A stretch of DNA of 64,000 bases from positions 888,177-952,176 of the forward strand of contig DATAJP010000002.1 of the NCBI GenBank assembly GCA_036262055.1, written 5' to 3'. Of this stretch, positions 14,901-23,118 are shown piece after piece. A program made the translations under genes and the position numbers. The notes below the pieces were generated by a model that saw nothing but the letters and a program-made list of their open reading frames with translations, was not told the origin of the DNA and made no database searches. Source of the stretch: Ignavibacteria bacterium (lineage in GTDB: Bacteria > Bacteroidota > Ignavibacteria > Tepidaquicellales > Tepidaquicellaceae). The first letter of the stretch is position 1, and each line of letters starts with the position of its first letter.

Positions 14901-17072
14901 TTATAAACGGAAACTTGCATTTAAATTCAGATAAAAATTTCTCGGGTCTCCGGGTTCATAATAACGTCTTTGATTCAGAGGGAACTCAGGGTTTGCATTT
15001 ATATTTATAAATCCAACGTATTTCTTGTTAAAAATATTATTTACTCCTCCTGAAAGAATGAGTCCTAAATTTCCGATATTATAATTTATTCCTGCAAGAA
15101 AATTGGCATAAAAATAACTGTTTGTGCTTTCACTGTTCTGGTCATCGACAAACATTTTACTTACATAATCACAATCAAAAATGAATAAACCTTCCACGTG
15201 CTCTGTAATTTCAAACTCATGTTCTGCAATGAAATTTATTAAATGCTGAGGAACCGAAGGAACACGGTTACCGGAATAATTTACGTCAACAGGAGTCCCT
15301 ATTGAGTCGTAAGTTCTGGCAATATATTCATCATAAACAAAATTTGTGAAAGTATAGTTTAAAATTACATCAAACTTTCTTAAAGGTTCGAATTTTAATC
15401 CTAACTCAATACCTGTTCTGTTTGTTTTTGCGGCATTGCGAAAATATGTCTTATCGCTTAAGACAAAGGGAATAATTTCATCATCAATTTGTGTATTAAA
15501 AAAAGTAACTTCATAAAAAGCTTTTCTCAAAACTTTTCTGCTTTTATCAACAAATTCTCCCTTAATGCCAAGTTCAAAATTTCTTGACGACTGAGGATTA
15601 AGGTCGGGATTTAAAGTTGTGAAGCCGTTATTCGAGCTGCCGGGATAATTTTCAAGCTCTGATGATGAAGGTGTATCAAACCCAAAACCGTATGATGTAT
15701 AAACAGCGTTGTTAGGATTCAGCTTATAGTTAAATGCAAATTTCGGAGTAAATTTTTGAAAGCTTCTCTGAGAATTTCTTTGTCTGAACAAATCATCATC
15801 ATTTTGAAAATCTACTTTATCAAATCTTCCGGAAGTTAAAAAATATAATTTCCCTTGTATAAGATTAATTTGGTCCTGAAAATAAAATCCGAGATTATAC
15901 TGTGACTCCTGATTTTCAGAGCGAAGTTCATCTCCCGGCTGTCCGTTTACATTATTAAACGCAGTTAAAGGACCTGACACAAAAAAATAATCTACTCCCG
16001 CAGAAAATTCATTATCGCGCCCGAAGACAGGCATTTTATTTACATATCTGCCGGTTGAGCCAAAAATATTTTTCTTTCTTACACTATATAATGTATTAGT
16101 CGTGAAATCAAGATTTCTCATCGCTCCATAGACTGTTAACTCCATATCGTTAAATCTTTCAAAAGATTTATTATATCTGACTGCAATTCTTCCCTTTTGA
16201 GTTATGCGTTTGAAATCGCTTGAGACCGCCTGAAAATAAGCCTGTTGAGGATCTTCATCATATTCTTCTTTTGTAAGTGAGCCGGGAAGTTTTTGGAGTC
16301 CATCGGTGTAATTTCCAAAAACAGTAAGTGATGAAGTTGCATTCGGGAATGTCTGAAGAATTGTATTTAATAAATGTCTATACTCACTACTGTGCTGTCT
16401 ATACCCTTGATAATTTCTATAGGTATATGATAAATAATAATTATAATTTTTATCTTTTAAGCCGAGCTTAAGTCCGTTTTGAAATAGACCAAATTGTCCT
16501 ATTTCACTTGTAGAGCGGACAAAACTATTTGTAAAATTTATATCGGAAAGAAAATTTATGACACCACCTGGAGCATTGGTATATAAAGAGGAAAGGTTGC
16601 CTTTAACTACTTCGATTCCGCCGAGAGAAGTATAATCAATTCCGTCTATAGAAGTTTCACCATCAGGATCAGATTCGGGAATGCCGTCAAGCAAAACCCT
16701 TATGCCTCTGATTCCGGAATTTGACCGTGTTCCGAAACCCCTAATAGAAATACGAACATCATTTCCGTATCGCGTCTGAAGAAATAATCCCGGAACATCA
16801 GCAAGCAAATCCTTTGCCGTAACATTTCTCCCGTATCTAATTTCTTCTTTGCCAACACGAAATACTGAATACGGTATGTCGATAATTCTTTTAAATGTTC
16901 GTGTTCCTGTAATTACTATTTCTTGTAATTCACCTTTTAAGGTGTCTTCGGATTGCTGTTCATTTTTTTCTCTTTCTTCTTCATTCTCATCTTCATAATT
17001 CTGAGAATATGCAATAGAAGAATACAAACATAGTACAAAAAATAAGAACAGAGTAAAAATAAGTTTATACAT
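14901..17072 (-). CDS. TonB-dependent outer membrane receptor (siderophore/heme type)
   Basis: 723 residues. A signal peptide (about 1-23) and an acidic linker (EDENEEEREKNEQQSED) precede a TonB-box-like LQEIVITGTR (about 50-59). The plug domain (about 60-170) has the usual VRISIRGFGTRS, VLLDGIPE, IEVVKGN and GGVINF motifs. A 22-strand beta-barrel follows, ending in an aromatic-rich terminal strand (FYLNLNASFRL). It should import an iron complex or heme using TonB energy. It lies 42 bases downstream of hmuV in the same direction. The ligand cannot be fixed from sequence; context favours heme or a siderophore. Confidence 0.9.
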   Translation of the reverse strand: MYKLIFTLFLFFVLCLYSSIAYSQNYEDENEEEREKNEQQSEDTLKGELQEIVITGTRTFKRIIDIPYSVFRVGKEEIRYGRNVTAKDLLADVPGLFLQTRYGNDVRISIRGFGTRSNSGIRGIRVLLDGIPESDPDGETSIDGIDYTSLGGIEVVKGNLSSLYTNAPGGVINFLSDINFTNSFVRSTSEIGQFGLFQNGLKLGLKDKNYNYYLSYTYRNYQGYRQHSSEYRHLLNTILQTFPNATSSLTVFGNYTDGLQKLPGSLTKEEYDEDPQQAYFQAVSSDFKRITQKGRIAVRYNKSFERFNDMELTVYGAMRNLDFTTNTLYSVRKKNIFGSTGRYVNKMPVFGRDNEFSAGVDYFFVSGPLTAFNNVNGQPGDELRSENQESQYNLGFYFQDQINLIQGKLYFLTSGRFDKVDFQNDDDLFRQRNSQRSFQKFTPKFAFNYKLNPNNAVYTSYGFGFDTPSSSELENYPGSSNNGFTTLNPDLNPQSSRNFELGIKGEFVDKSRKVLRKAFYEVTFFNTQIDDEIIPFVLSDKTYFRNAAKTNRTGIELGLKFEPLRKFDVILNYTFTNFVYDEYIARTYDSIGTPVDVNYSGNRVPSVPQHLINFIAEHEFEITEHVEGLFIFDCDYVSKMFVDDQNSESTNSYFYANFLAGINYNIGNLGLILSGGVNNIFNKKYVGFININANPEFPLNQRRYYEPGDPRNFYLNLNASFRL

Positions 17073-17114
17073 TCAGGTTAGGTATATATTTTTAAAACTA
17101 TTTGATAATATTAT

Positions 17115-17897
17115 TTATTCATTAATAATCACTAACGGTTTATTATTCACCGGGTTTTCAATAATTTTAACTTTCACATTAAATACATCTTCAATCATTT
17201 CTTTGTTTAGCTCATCTTTAATGTCATAATTGTATCTCAATTCACCGGCTTTCATAAATAAAATCCTGTCAGCGTAATTGAGAGCAAGATTAATGTCATG
17301 CAGAACTGCAATCACAATCATATTGTGATGTATGTACGATTTTGCTATACGCAAAATTTCATGTTGAAAATGTAAATCCAAATTTGAGACAGGTTCATCA
17401 AGTAATAAAATTCTGCTTGGAAAATTTGAGTCTTCCCATATCTGAGACAAAACTCTTGCAAATTGAACTTTCTGAGACTCGCCTCCCGAAAGAGTATTGT
17501 AATTTCTTTCCTTAAAATTCTGAATCTGCAATAACTTTATTGCCGCGGAAATTATTTCCCAATCTTTTACTGCCGGTGATGTTTTAAAATAAGGGTATCT
17601 TCCCATCATAATTATTTCCTCAACAGTCAACGGAAACGAAACATCATAATGTTGGGAAAGAACCGCTCTTATTTTGGCAAGTTCCAATTCGCTGAAATCT
17701 TTTATGTCTTTATCGTTAAGAAAAACATTTCCTTCTGAGGGACTCAAACTTCTAGCAAGCAAACGCAGCAAGGTTGATTTACCGGCTCCGTTCTGTCCCA
17801 TTATAACAACAAACTCTCTCGGATTAAAATCTGATGTTACATCTTTTACGAGATAAAAATCATTTATACGATATGATAATTTATCAGTTTTAAGCAT
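17115..17897 (-). CDS. hmuV: Heme/iron ABC transporter ATP-binding protein (HmuV-like)
   Basis: 260 residues. Walker A GQNGAGKST (34-42), signature LSGGESQKVQFAR (about 137) and Walker B ILLLDEPVSNLD with the H-loop AVLHDINLAL are intact. It belongs to the FecE/BtuD/HmuV branch of importers for iron-siderophore, heme or cobalamin. It energises HmuU at the inner membrane. The start overlaps the hmuU stop by 8 bases. The heme specificity comes mainly from the neighbouring binding protein. Confidence 0.88.
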   Translation of the reverse strand: MLKTDKLSYRINDFYLVKDVTSDFNPREFVVIMGQNGAGKSTLLRLLARSLSPSEGNVFLNDKDIKDFSELELAKIRAVLSQHYDVSFPLTVEEIIMMGRYPYFKTSPAVKDWEIISAAIKLLQIQNFKERNYNTLSGGESQKVQFARVLSQIWEDSNFPSRILLLDEPVSNLDLHFQHEILRIAKSYIHHNMIVIAVLHDINLALNYADRILFMKAGELRYNYDIKDELNKEMIEDVFNVKVKIIENPVNNKPLVIINE

Positions 17898-18960
17898 AGA
17901 CGCCGCCTTTTCTGTTTTGCTTTTTCATTCTGCTTAACAAAAACAAAAATAACGGAGCACCTACGAAAGCTGTAATTATGCCTATTGGAATTTCAGCAGG
18001 GGCAGCAAGTGTGCGTGATAAGATATCAGCTCCAAGCATTATATCCCCACCGAGAAAAATCGTTCCAATCATTAAATAACGATTATCCGAACCTTTTATT
18101 AGTCTAAGTATATGCGGAACAATCAATCCCACAAAAGCTATAACACCAACCATCGAAGTTGCAACTGAAACCATTAGTGTATTAACAATGATCAACTTTA
18201 GTTTTAATCTTTCAACATTAATTCCGAGATATGATGCTTCTTCATCGCCTAATTGCAGCGCATTTAAATCTTTTGCGTAACGCAGATTATAGATAAAACA
18301 TAGTATGGCAACAATTCCGACAATCATTACGGATTTCCAATCCGATGCTGCAAACGTTCCGAGATTCCAAAACGTAATCGACCTCGCCTGAGGGTCGCGA
18401 GCCATATAAGAAAGAAATCCCGTTCCTCCTGCAGCCATTGCGTTAACAGCCATTCCTGCAAGAATCATTGAAGTAACATTAACCTTTCCCATAACGTTCG
18501 AGAATTTATAAACAATGAAAGTTGCAGTTAATCCGAAAACGAATGCAGTGAAAGGCAGAAGAAAACTTCCGAGAAAATCTACTCTTGCAAAGAAAACCAT
18601 TTGCCCGAATACAAAAATAAATGCCGCTCCGAGAGAAGCGCCAGCAGAAGTTCCGACAATTCCCGGCTCAACAATTGGATTTCTGAAAATTGACTGCATT
18701 ATTGAACCTGACATGGAAAGAACTGCACCGACAATCAGACACATAAAAATTCTGGGAAGGCGAATATATAAAAATAAATTTTCGTAAACTGTATTATCGC
18801 TTTTACCGTAATTGCCCGTGATAACTGACGAAGCATATTGAAATATCTGGTCAAAAGTGAGTTTTACTGCACCTACTTTCGCAGATAAAATCATCAGGAA
18901 AATCATCAGGACAATAAAGAATGTATATATTGTTATGTTGCTGAACTTACTTAGTTTCAT
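17890..18960 (-). CDS. hmuU: Heme/iron ABC transporter permease (HmuU, FecCD/BtuC family)
   Basis: 356 residues with about ten membrane helices. Family motifs visible are RLPRIFMCLIVGA, GSIMQSIFRNPIVEPGIVGTSAGA, the central LGTFAASDW segment, the coupling region LGDEEASYLGINVERLK, and VGFIGLIVPHILR-like AFVGLIVPHILRL. It forms the dimeric inner-membrane channel with HmuV. It overlaps hmuT by 14 bases and hmuV by 8, which means tight co-expression. Confidence 0.9.
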   Translation of the reverse strand: MKLSKFSNITIYTFFIVLMIFLMILSAKVGAVKLTFDQIFQYASSVITGNYGKSDNTVYENLFLYIRLPRIFMCLIVGAVLSMSGSIMQSIFRNPIVEPGIVGTSAGASLGAAFIFVFGQMVFFARVDFLGSFLLPFTAFVFGLTATFIVYKFSNVMGKVNVTSMILAGMAVNAMAAGGTGFLSYMARDPQARSITFWNLGTFAASDWKSVMIVGIVAILCFIYNLRYAKDLNALQLGDEEASYLGINVERLKLKLIIVNTLMVSVATSMVGVIAFVGLIVPHILRLIKGSDNRYLMIGTIFLGGDIMLGADILSRTLAAPAEIPIGIITAFVGAPLFLFLLSRMKKQNRKGGVYA

Positions 18961-19834
18961 TATTTACAGGTTGGTGAATAAGCTCCATCATTTTCAAAAC
19001 ATTCTCGCCGGTTCGCGGACCAAAATAGACCAAATCGTGTTCTTCTATTCTATATATGCGTCCGTTCTTTGCAGCAGGCGTTAATTCAATGCCGGGAAGT
19101 TTTTTAAAATTTTCCAAACCGCCTGCTCTGTCAAAACCAAAATCCGTTGCAAGTATTACATCCGGCTGGCTTCTTACTACAGATTCAGGACTTAATAATC
19201 TGAATGAAACAGTATCGGCTGCATTTATTCCTCCTGCAAGGTTAATCATTTCGTTTGCGTTTCCTCTGTTTCCCATAACGAAATAATTATTATTTGCCTG
19301 TCCGAAGTGGATTATCATTACCCTTGGTTTTTCCTTAAGCTGATTTCTTTTTTCTTCAGCTTTTTTCAAATCTGCATCGAGCTTTGCATTTAATTCCTTT
19401 GCTTTATCTTCTTTTCCGTATTCTCTTCCCAATTCCAACAACAAATTTTTTGCATCATCTATTTTTGGAGTAGGTGAATATTCTTTTAAAGGAATCCCGA
19501 TTTGCTTAAGCTGTTCTTTTATTGCATCAGGACCAATGCCGCCATTGTCAAAAACTACGGTCGGATTCAATGAAACAATGCCGTCTATCCCAAGCGCTCT
19601 GTGATAGCCAACGGTCGGCAATTTTTTAGCATCTTCGGGATAGGTAGATGAAATATCCACCCCGACAACTTTATCTGCAGCATCAAGCGCAAAAAGCATT
19701 TCGGTAAGCTGTTTTGAGACACAAACAATTCTCACTGAATCTTTTTTATCATCTGCAGTTTCTTTGTTGGAAAATCTTCCACATGAATAAATCGAAATAA
19801 CTAAAACAAATATTACAATAAAATACTTTTTCAT
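18947..19834 (-). CDS. hmuT: Heme/iron ABC transporter substrate-binding lipoprotein (HmuT-like)
   Basis: 295 residues. A lipoprotein-type signal (ISIYSC, lipidated Cys at 18) precedes a BtuF/HmuT-type binding fold. ALDAADKVVGVDISSTYPE, LPTVGYHRALG and LNPTVV are characteristic of the HmuT/HutB heme-binding group. The TYP and GYHR segments are near the known axial ligand positions. It should be tethered in the periplasm and hand substrate to HmuU. A hairpin with a T-run lies just before its start, probably lowering its expression relative to the upstream receptor. Confidence 0.85.
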   Translation of the reverse strand: MKKYFIVIFVLVISIYSCGRFSNKETADDKKDSVRIVCVSKQLTEMLFALDAADKVVGVDISSTYPEDAKKLPTVGYHRALGIDGIVSLNPTVVFDNGGIGPDAIKEQLKQIGIPLKEYSPTPKIDDAKNLLLELGREYGKEDKAKELNAKLDADLKKAEEKRNQLKEKPRVMIIHFGQANNNYFVMGNRGNANEMINLAGGINAADTVSFRLLSPESVVRSQPDVILATDFGFDRAGGLENFKKLPGIELTPAAKNGRIYRIEEHDLVYFGPRTGENVLKMMELIHQPVNNETK

Positions 19835-19845
19835 TTTCTTTAATT

Positions 19846-19883
19846 AAAAACTTTGTGCCGGAAGAAACCTCCCGACACAAAGT
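19846..19883 (-). terminator. Intercistronic terminator/attenuator between TonB receptor and hmuT
   Basis: On the minus strand ACTTTGTG...CACAAAGT (inner CGG/CCG pairs) forms a hairpin followed by T5 and then, about 11 bases on, the hmuT start. CCTCC upstream of the hairpin can pair instead with GGAGG inside it (plus-strand 19885-19889 and 19868-19872), a competing fold. It therefore looks like an attenuator between the receptor and the transporter genes; ligand or protein control is not demonstrated. Confidence 0.65.
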
Positions 19884-19895
19884 AGGAGGCAAGAA

Positions 19896-22214
19896 TTAAT
19901 TTATTGTATATTGGAACGATAAGCCGCCATAAAATGTGGCTTTATTCGGTCCGCTTATATAGAATCTCTTATCGTTTACATTCAGAAATAATTGCTGGTA
20001 ATATGTTTCACCAAAAATGTTATCCGCTCCTGCATAAACGTCTATATAAATGTTTTGTGCAATAGATCTTCTCAAACCGAGCTTTGCATTAAACAAGCTG
20101 AATGCTTTCGCGTTATTAACATTATCAAATGTAAGAGGAGTTTTATCTCTGAACATAAAAGTAAGATTTGTATATATACCCGGTTGTGTTTCAACGTCAA
20201 GCCCGGCATTGAATACATTTGGTGCAACGCCCGGAACTTTTAATCCATTGTAATTCTTTGTTGCTGAATCGTTATTATTATTGCTTTTGAAATCCACGTT
20301 TGTGAAATCACTATATGTATATGTAGCGAACGGTCTGACAAGAGTGATGAACTGAAGCGTCGTTGGCACATAGGCATATGAAAGAGCTACTTCAAATCCT
20401 CTGTAACGGACTTCACCTGCATTTGTTGTAATTGAATATGCAGGAACACCGTTTGCAGCAGCAAAGTTTTGTGTCACAAGTTTATTTGTGACATTCATCT
20501 GGAATGCAGCAAGCTGATAATTCAAATTTCTATTAAGCAAACTTCCTTTTGAACCGAACTCGATACTTAATGCTTTCTCAGGTTCTAAGTTATAATTAAC
20601 TTTCCCAAGTTGTGTAATTAAAACCTGGCTTGTAGAAGGGGGTGAGTAACCAGTACTTAAGCTTCCATAAAATGAAACCATATCATTAATTGTCTGATTT
20701 ATTGCAACTCTCGGAGTAATTATCGGGTCAAATCTTTTGTATCCCGACATATTTACGTGAGTTGATGATTGTGCAATCATATCATTCACTGTGTATTCAA
20801 TAAAGTTAATGCTTGAGCCAACGGTAAATAAAGTTGTTGGTGTAATATTTACATCTGCTTGTCCGAATACATTATATGTCATCGGCTTAATTTCCTGGTC
20901 ACCCCTTAAAGCACCAAGCACATTATTAGTTAAAGCATACGACTGGGCAAAATTTACGTTCTTAAAAAACTCACCGCCGAATACGAAATTGGAACGCATT
21001 TTTCCAAGCATTGGGGTAAAACTGAACGTAGTTCTTGCACCGTATTTTGAGCGGTTTGCTCTTGTTAAACCGGCTGCTGAAGGCTGGTCATTGAAAAAGA
21101 AACCCGTAAAGAAGCTGGTTTTATTAACGAAAAGTGGTGAGAAAATGTGTTCATAAGAAACGGTTAGGCGTGAACTTTCATTTCTTATGTGAGCGTCATT
21201 CTTTATATAGTTAGAATCTGCAAGGGATGCATTATTATAAAAACTTGCACTGTCCAACTCACCGGCTAATTCATTAAATGTATATGAATAATTTCCAAAA
21301 AACGAAAGAGTATTTCTATTATCGATATAAACATTACCGTTCATTAATGCAAAATCTTCATTTGAAGCACTGTGAGTTCTGAAACCTGAATAATTCTGAT
21401 GTCCATAGTTTCCGAAAATATTATATTTATCTGTTCCGGTTCCTATTCCCGTGTTTGTTCTCCACAATCCGTATGAACCTGCAAGACCTCTTTGGATTAT
21501 ATTTGTTCCGAGCGGAGCTTTATCCGAACGCATATTAAGAACGCCTGCTATACCCGTTCCATAAATACTTGATGAAGGTCCTTTGTAAACTTCAACGTTT
21601 GTTAAATTTGTAAAATCAACGTCATCGAGAACTGTTGAACCATCAGCATCGGTTAAAGGAACATCATTATAATAAGCTTTATAACCTATGCCGTTGAAAT
21701 TTGTTTGGTTACCATAGCCGCGGATTATCATTCTCGAACCTGCTCCGATAGTTCTGAATTGCATATCAACACCGGGAATAAGATTAACTGCATTTTGTAT
21801 ATTAATACCGTTTGTTCTGTTAAGGTCCTGTTTTGAAAGCAATCCTATGCTTCCCGGAGTTTCAATATTTTTTCTATTATTTAAATATCCCTCAACCTGA
21901 ATTTCCGAAGTAGAAAGATTTGTTGATTCAAGCAATACTAATAATTCTTTCGTTTTATCAGCAACTGATATTTCTCTTCCCTGATAACCTATTGCGCTTA
22001 CCAGAATTTTTGAGAAATTTGATGAGTAGTTTATCCTAAACATACCATCATCGTTTGTTGTCCCGGTTTCAGTTCCCCCGACAATTTTAATTATGGCTGA
22101 AGGTATCGGCTGATTGTTCTGCAAATCTCTGACAACGCCCGTAAGAACGCTCTGAGCATTTAAATTTACTGTTATAAAAAATGACAGCATCAAAAATGAA
22201 ATTAATTTTTTCAT
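19896..22214 (-). CDS. TonB-dependent receptor with carboxypeptidase-regulatory-like domain
   Basis: 772 residues. The signal peptide (about 1-20) is followed by a carboxypeptidase-regulatory-like beta-sandwich (about 22-105, LTGVVRDLQNNQPIPSA), a plug (about 115-225, LIPGVDMQFRT, MIIRGYG, VEVYKGPSSSIYGTGIAGVLN) and a beta-barrel ending in FYGGLSFQYTIN. The plug and barrel resemble FecA/heme-type receptors. It is the first large gene of the island unit and probably captures the substrate passed to HmuTUV. The exact ligand is not readable. Confidence 0.88.
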   Translation of the reverse strand: MKKLISFLMLSFFITVNLNAQSVLTGVVRDLQNNQPIPSAIIKIVGGTETGTTNDDGMFRINYSSNFSKILVSAIGYQGREISVADKTKELLVLLESTNLSTSEIQVEGYLNNRKNIETPGSIGLLSKQDLNRTNGINIQNAVNLIPGVDMQFRTIGAGSRMIIRGYGNQTNFNGIGYKAYYNDVPLTDADGSTVLDDVDFTNLTNVEVYKGPSSSIYGTGIAGVLNMRSDKAPLGTNIIQRGLAGSYGLWRTNTGIGTGTDKYNIFGNYGHQNYSGFRTHSASNEDFALMNGNVYIDNRNTLSFFGNYSYTFNELAGELDSASFYNNASLADSNYIKNDAHIRNESSRLTVSYEHIFSPLFVNKTSFFTGFFFNDQPSAAGLTRANRSKYGARTTFSFTPMLGKMRSNFVFGGEFFKNVNFAQSYALTNNVLGALRGDQEIKPMTYNVFGQADVNITPTTLFTVGSSINFIEYTVNDMIAQSSTHVNMSGYKRFDPIITPRVAINQTINDMVSFYGSLSTGYSPPSTSQVLITQLGKVNYNLEPEKALSIEFGSKGSLLNRNLNYQLAAFQMNVTNKLVTQNFAAANGVPAYSITTNAGEVRYRGFEVALSYAYVPTTLQFITLVRPFATYTYSDFTNVDFKSNNNNDSATKNYNGLKVPGVAPNVFNAGLDVETQPGIYTNLTFMFRDKTPLTFDNVNNAKAFSLFNAKLGLRRSIAQNIYIDVYAGADNIFGETYYQQLFLNVNDKRFYISGPNKATFYGGLSFQYTIN

Positions 22215-22345
22215 ATTCTGTTAAATTTTCTAAATTTTTTAATTCATAAAAACAAATGCCTGTGCATAATACTTTTCTGTTGTAAACAATAAACAGATAC
22301 AGGTATGATATTACGAATAATTTTTAATTACTTATAAAGTAAGAT

Positions 22346-22750
22346 TTAACAGACTTCAGGTGGAGAGCGGTTGGAAAAAATGTGGAATAATTCTACCGGT
22401 TCAATTATTACATCTTGAATACTTAAGAATGTTACAAAATTTTTTTGATTAATTATTACTATTATGTCTTCAAAAAATAAATCTTCTTCAGAGCTATCAA
22501 GAATTTGAATTACATTTGTAATTTCATTTTTATCGAGAGAAATTTCTGTAGAAAAATCTTCAAGAACAGCAAAAAATAAAACTATTCCTAATAATAAAAT
22601 AAGGTTAGCAATAGAAGAATTATCCTTAATAAAAGGAGAATGTTTAATATTACAATATATGTATTTAAAAAATCTCATTTGATAATGAAATATTATACGC
22701 AAATTTAATCTATAATTCACCGCATATTTAAAGCAGAATTTTTTTTTCAA
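22346..22750 (-). CDS. Hypothetical single-pass membrane protein
   Basis: 134 residues as an open frame from 22750; a start at Met25 (22678, MRFFKYIYCN) is more natural because the first part is a lysine/aromatic stretch. One membrane helix (about 48-64, ANLILLLGIVLFFAV) is followed by an acidic domain and the end SNRSPPEVC. No family is recognised. It lies 131 bases upstream of the TonB receptor on the same strand, a position often used by small accessory genes of uptake loci. Whether it is really expressed is uncertain. Confidence 0.45.
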   Translation of the reverse strand: MKKKFCFKYAVNYRLNLRIIFHYQMRFFKYIYCNIKHSPFIKDNSSIANLILLLGIVLFFAVLEDFSTEISLDKNEITNVIQILDSSEEDLFFEDIIVIINQKNFVTFLSIQDVIIEPVELFHIFSNRSPPEVC

Positions 22751-22971
22751 GTATCTATAACGCTGGATAAGTTTTATTTTAATCGCTAAATAAAAAAGTA
22801 TAGTTATAAAAAAAATCGGAGTTTAATCCATCAACATATTTTTTGAAGATTTTTAAAAATCTTTTAAAAAACTTGTCAGCGATTTTTGAAAAAAGTGGTT
22901 GATTTTAGGTAAAAAATGGAAAGCAAAAACTTTGATTCTGCTTTATTTTCAATATTTTGATGTTATAAATG

Positions 22972-23016
22972 TGACTGTCACTCAAGAGGTCGCGGGTTCG
23001 AGTCCCGTCGGTTCCG
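22972..23016 (+). pseudogene. 3' fragment of tRNA-Asp
   Basis: Bases 31-75 of the tRNA-Asp gene (from the anticodon stem through the T-arm to the discriminator base) are present without the 5' half. It cannot fold into a tRNA. It is the right-hand boundary mark of the putative island. Confidence 0.93.
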
Positions 23017-23075
23017 CTCGAATAAGTTACTGAAAAATTAAAGGGTTAGAATGCAATTTCTAACCCTTTTTTGTT
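22972..23075 (+). repeat. Right copy of 104-bp perfect direct repeat (attR-like)
   Basis: Identical to 13024-13127 over all 104 bases, including the terminator hairpin (23040-23072). The complete identity in non-coding sequence points to a recent event or continuing recombination between the copies. Here the terminator also serves the minus-strand gene that stops at 23119. Confidence 0.95.
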
Positions 23076-23118
23076 ACACCATTTATAATCTTCATAACAG
23101 TTTTCAGTCAGGTAAAGT

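Larger units (their letters stand above)
13024..23075. mobile_element. Putative 9.9-kb genomic island in tRNA-Asp carrying heme/iron uptake genes
   Basis: A complete tRNA gene sits on the left, a 3' tRNA fragment on the right, and a perfect 104-bp direct repeat marks both ends, as expected after site-specific integration downstream of a tRNA. The cargo is a minus-strand unit: TonB receptor, HmuT, HmuU, HmuV, a second TonB receptor and a secreted BNR-repeat protein, plus a small hypothetical gene. No integrase, transposase or excisionase is visible in any frame, so the element would be immobile by itself or moved by an enzyme supplied elsewhere. A simple segmental duplication that happened to include this tRNA portion is the alternative. 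Confidence 0.6.
22751..23118. other. Intergenic region at the island's right end
   Basis: About 220 AT-rich bases with no gene-like frame (one 18-bp A/T palindrome, AAGATTTTT/AAAAATCTT near 22844) precede the right-hand copy of the 104-bp repeat. After the repeat only 43 bases remain before the outer-membrane protein's stop codon. No integrase remnant is seen. Confidence 0.6.

Noticed and set aside
22218-22346. 10-base inverted repeat (TCTGTTAAAT / ATTTAACAGA) flanking the TonB receptor leader
   Set aside because: Arms are about 110 bases apart and A/T-rich; without support from relatives it is not distinguishable from chance.
22836-22866. A/T palindrome near 22844 as an operator or att core
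   Set aside because: Only A/T-rich arms with no matching copy at the other island end; likely chance in this base composition.
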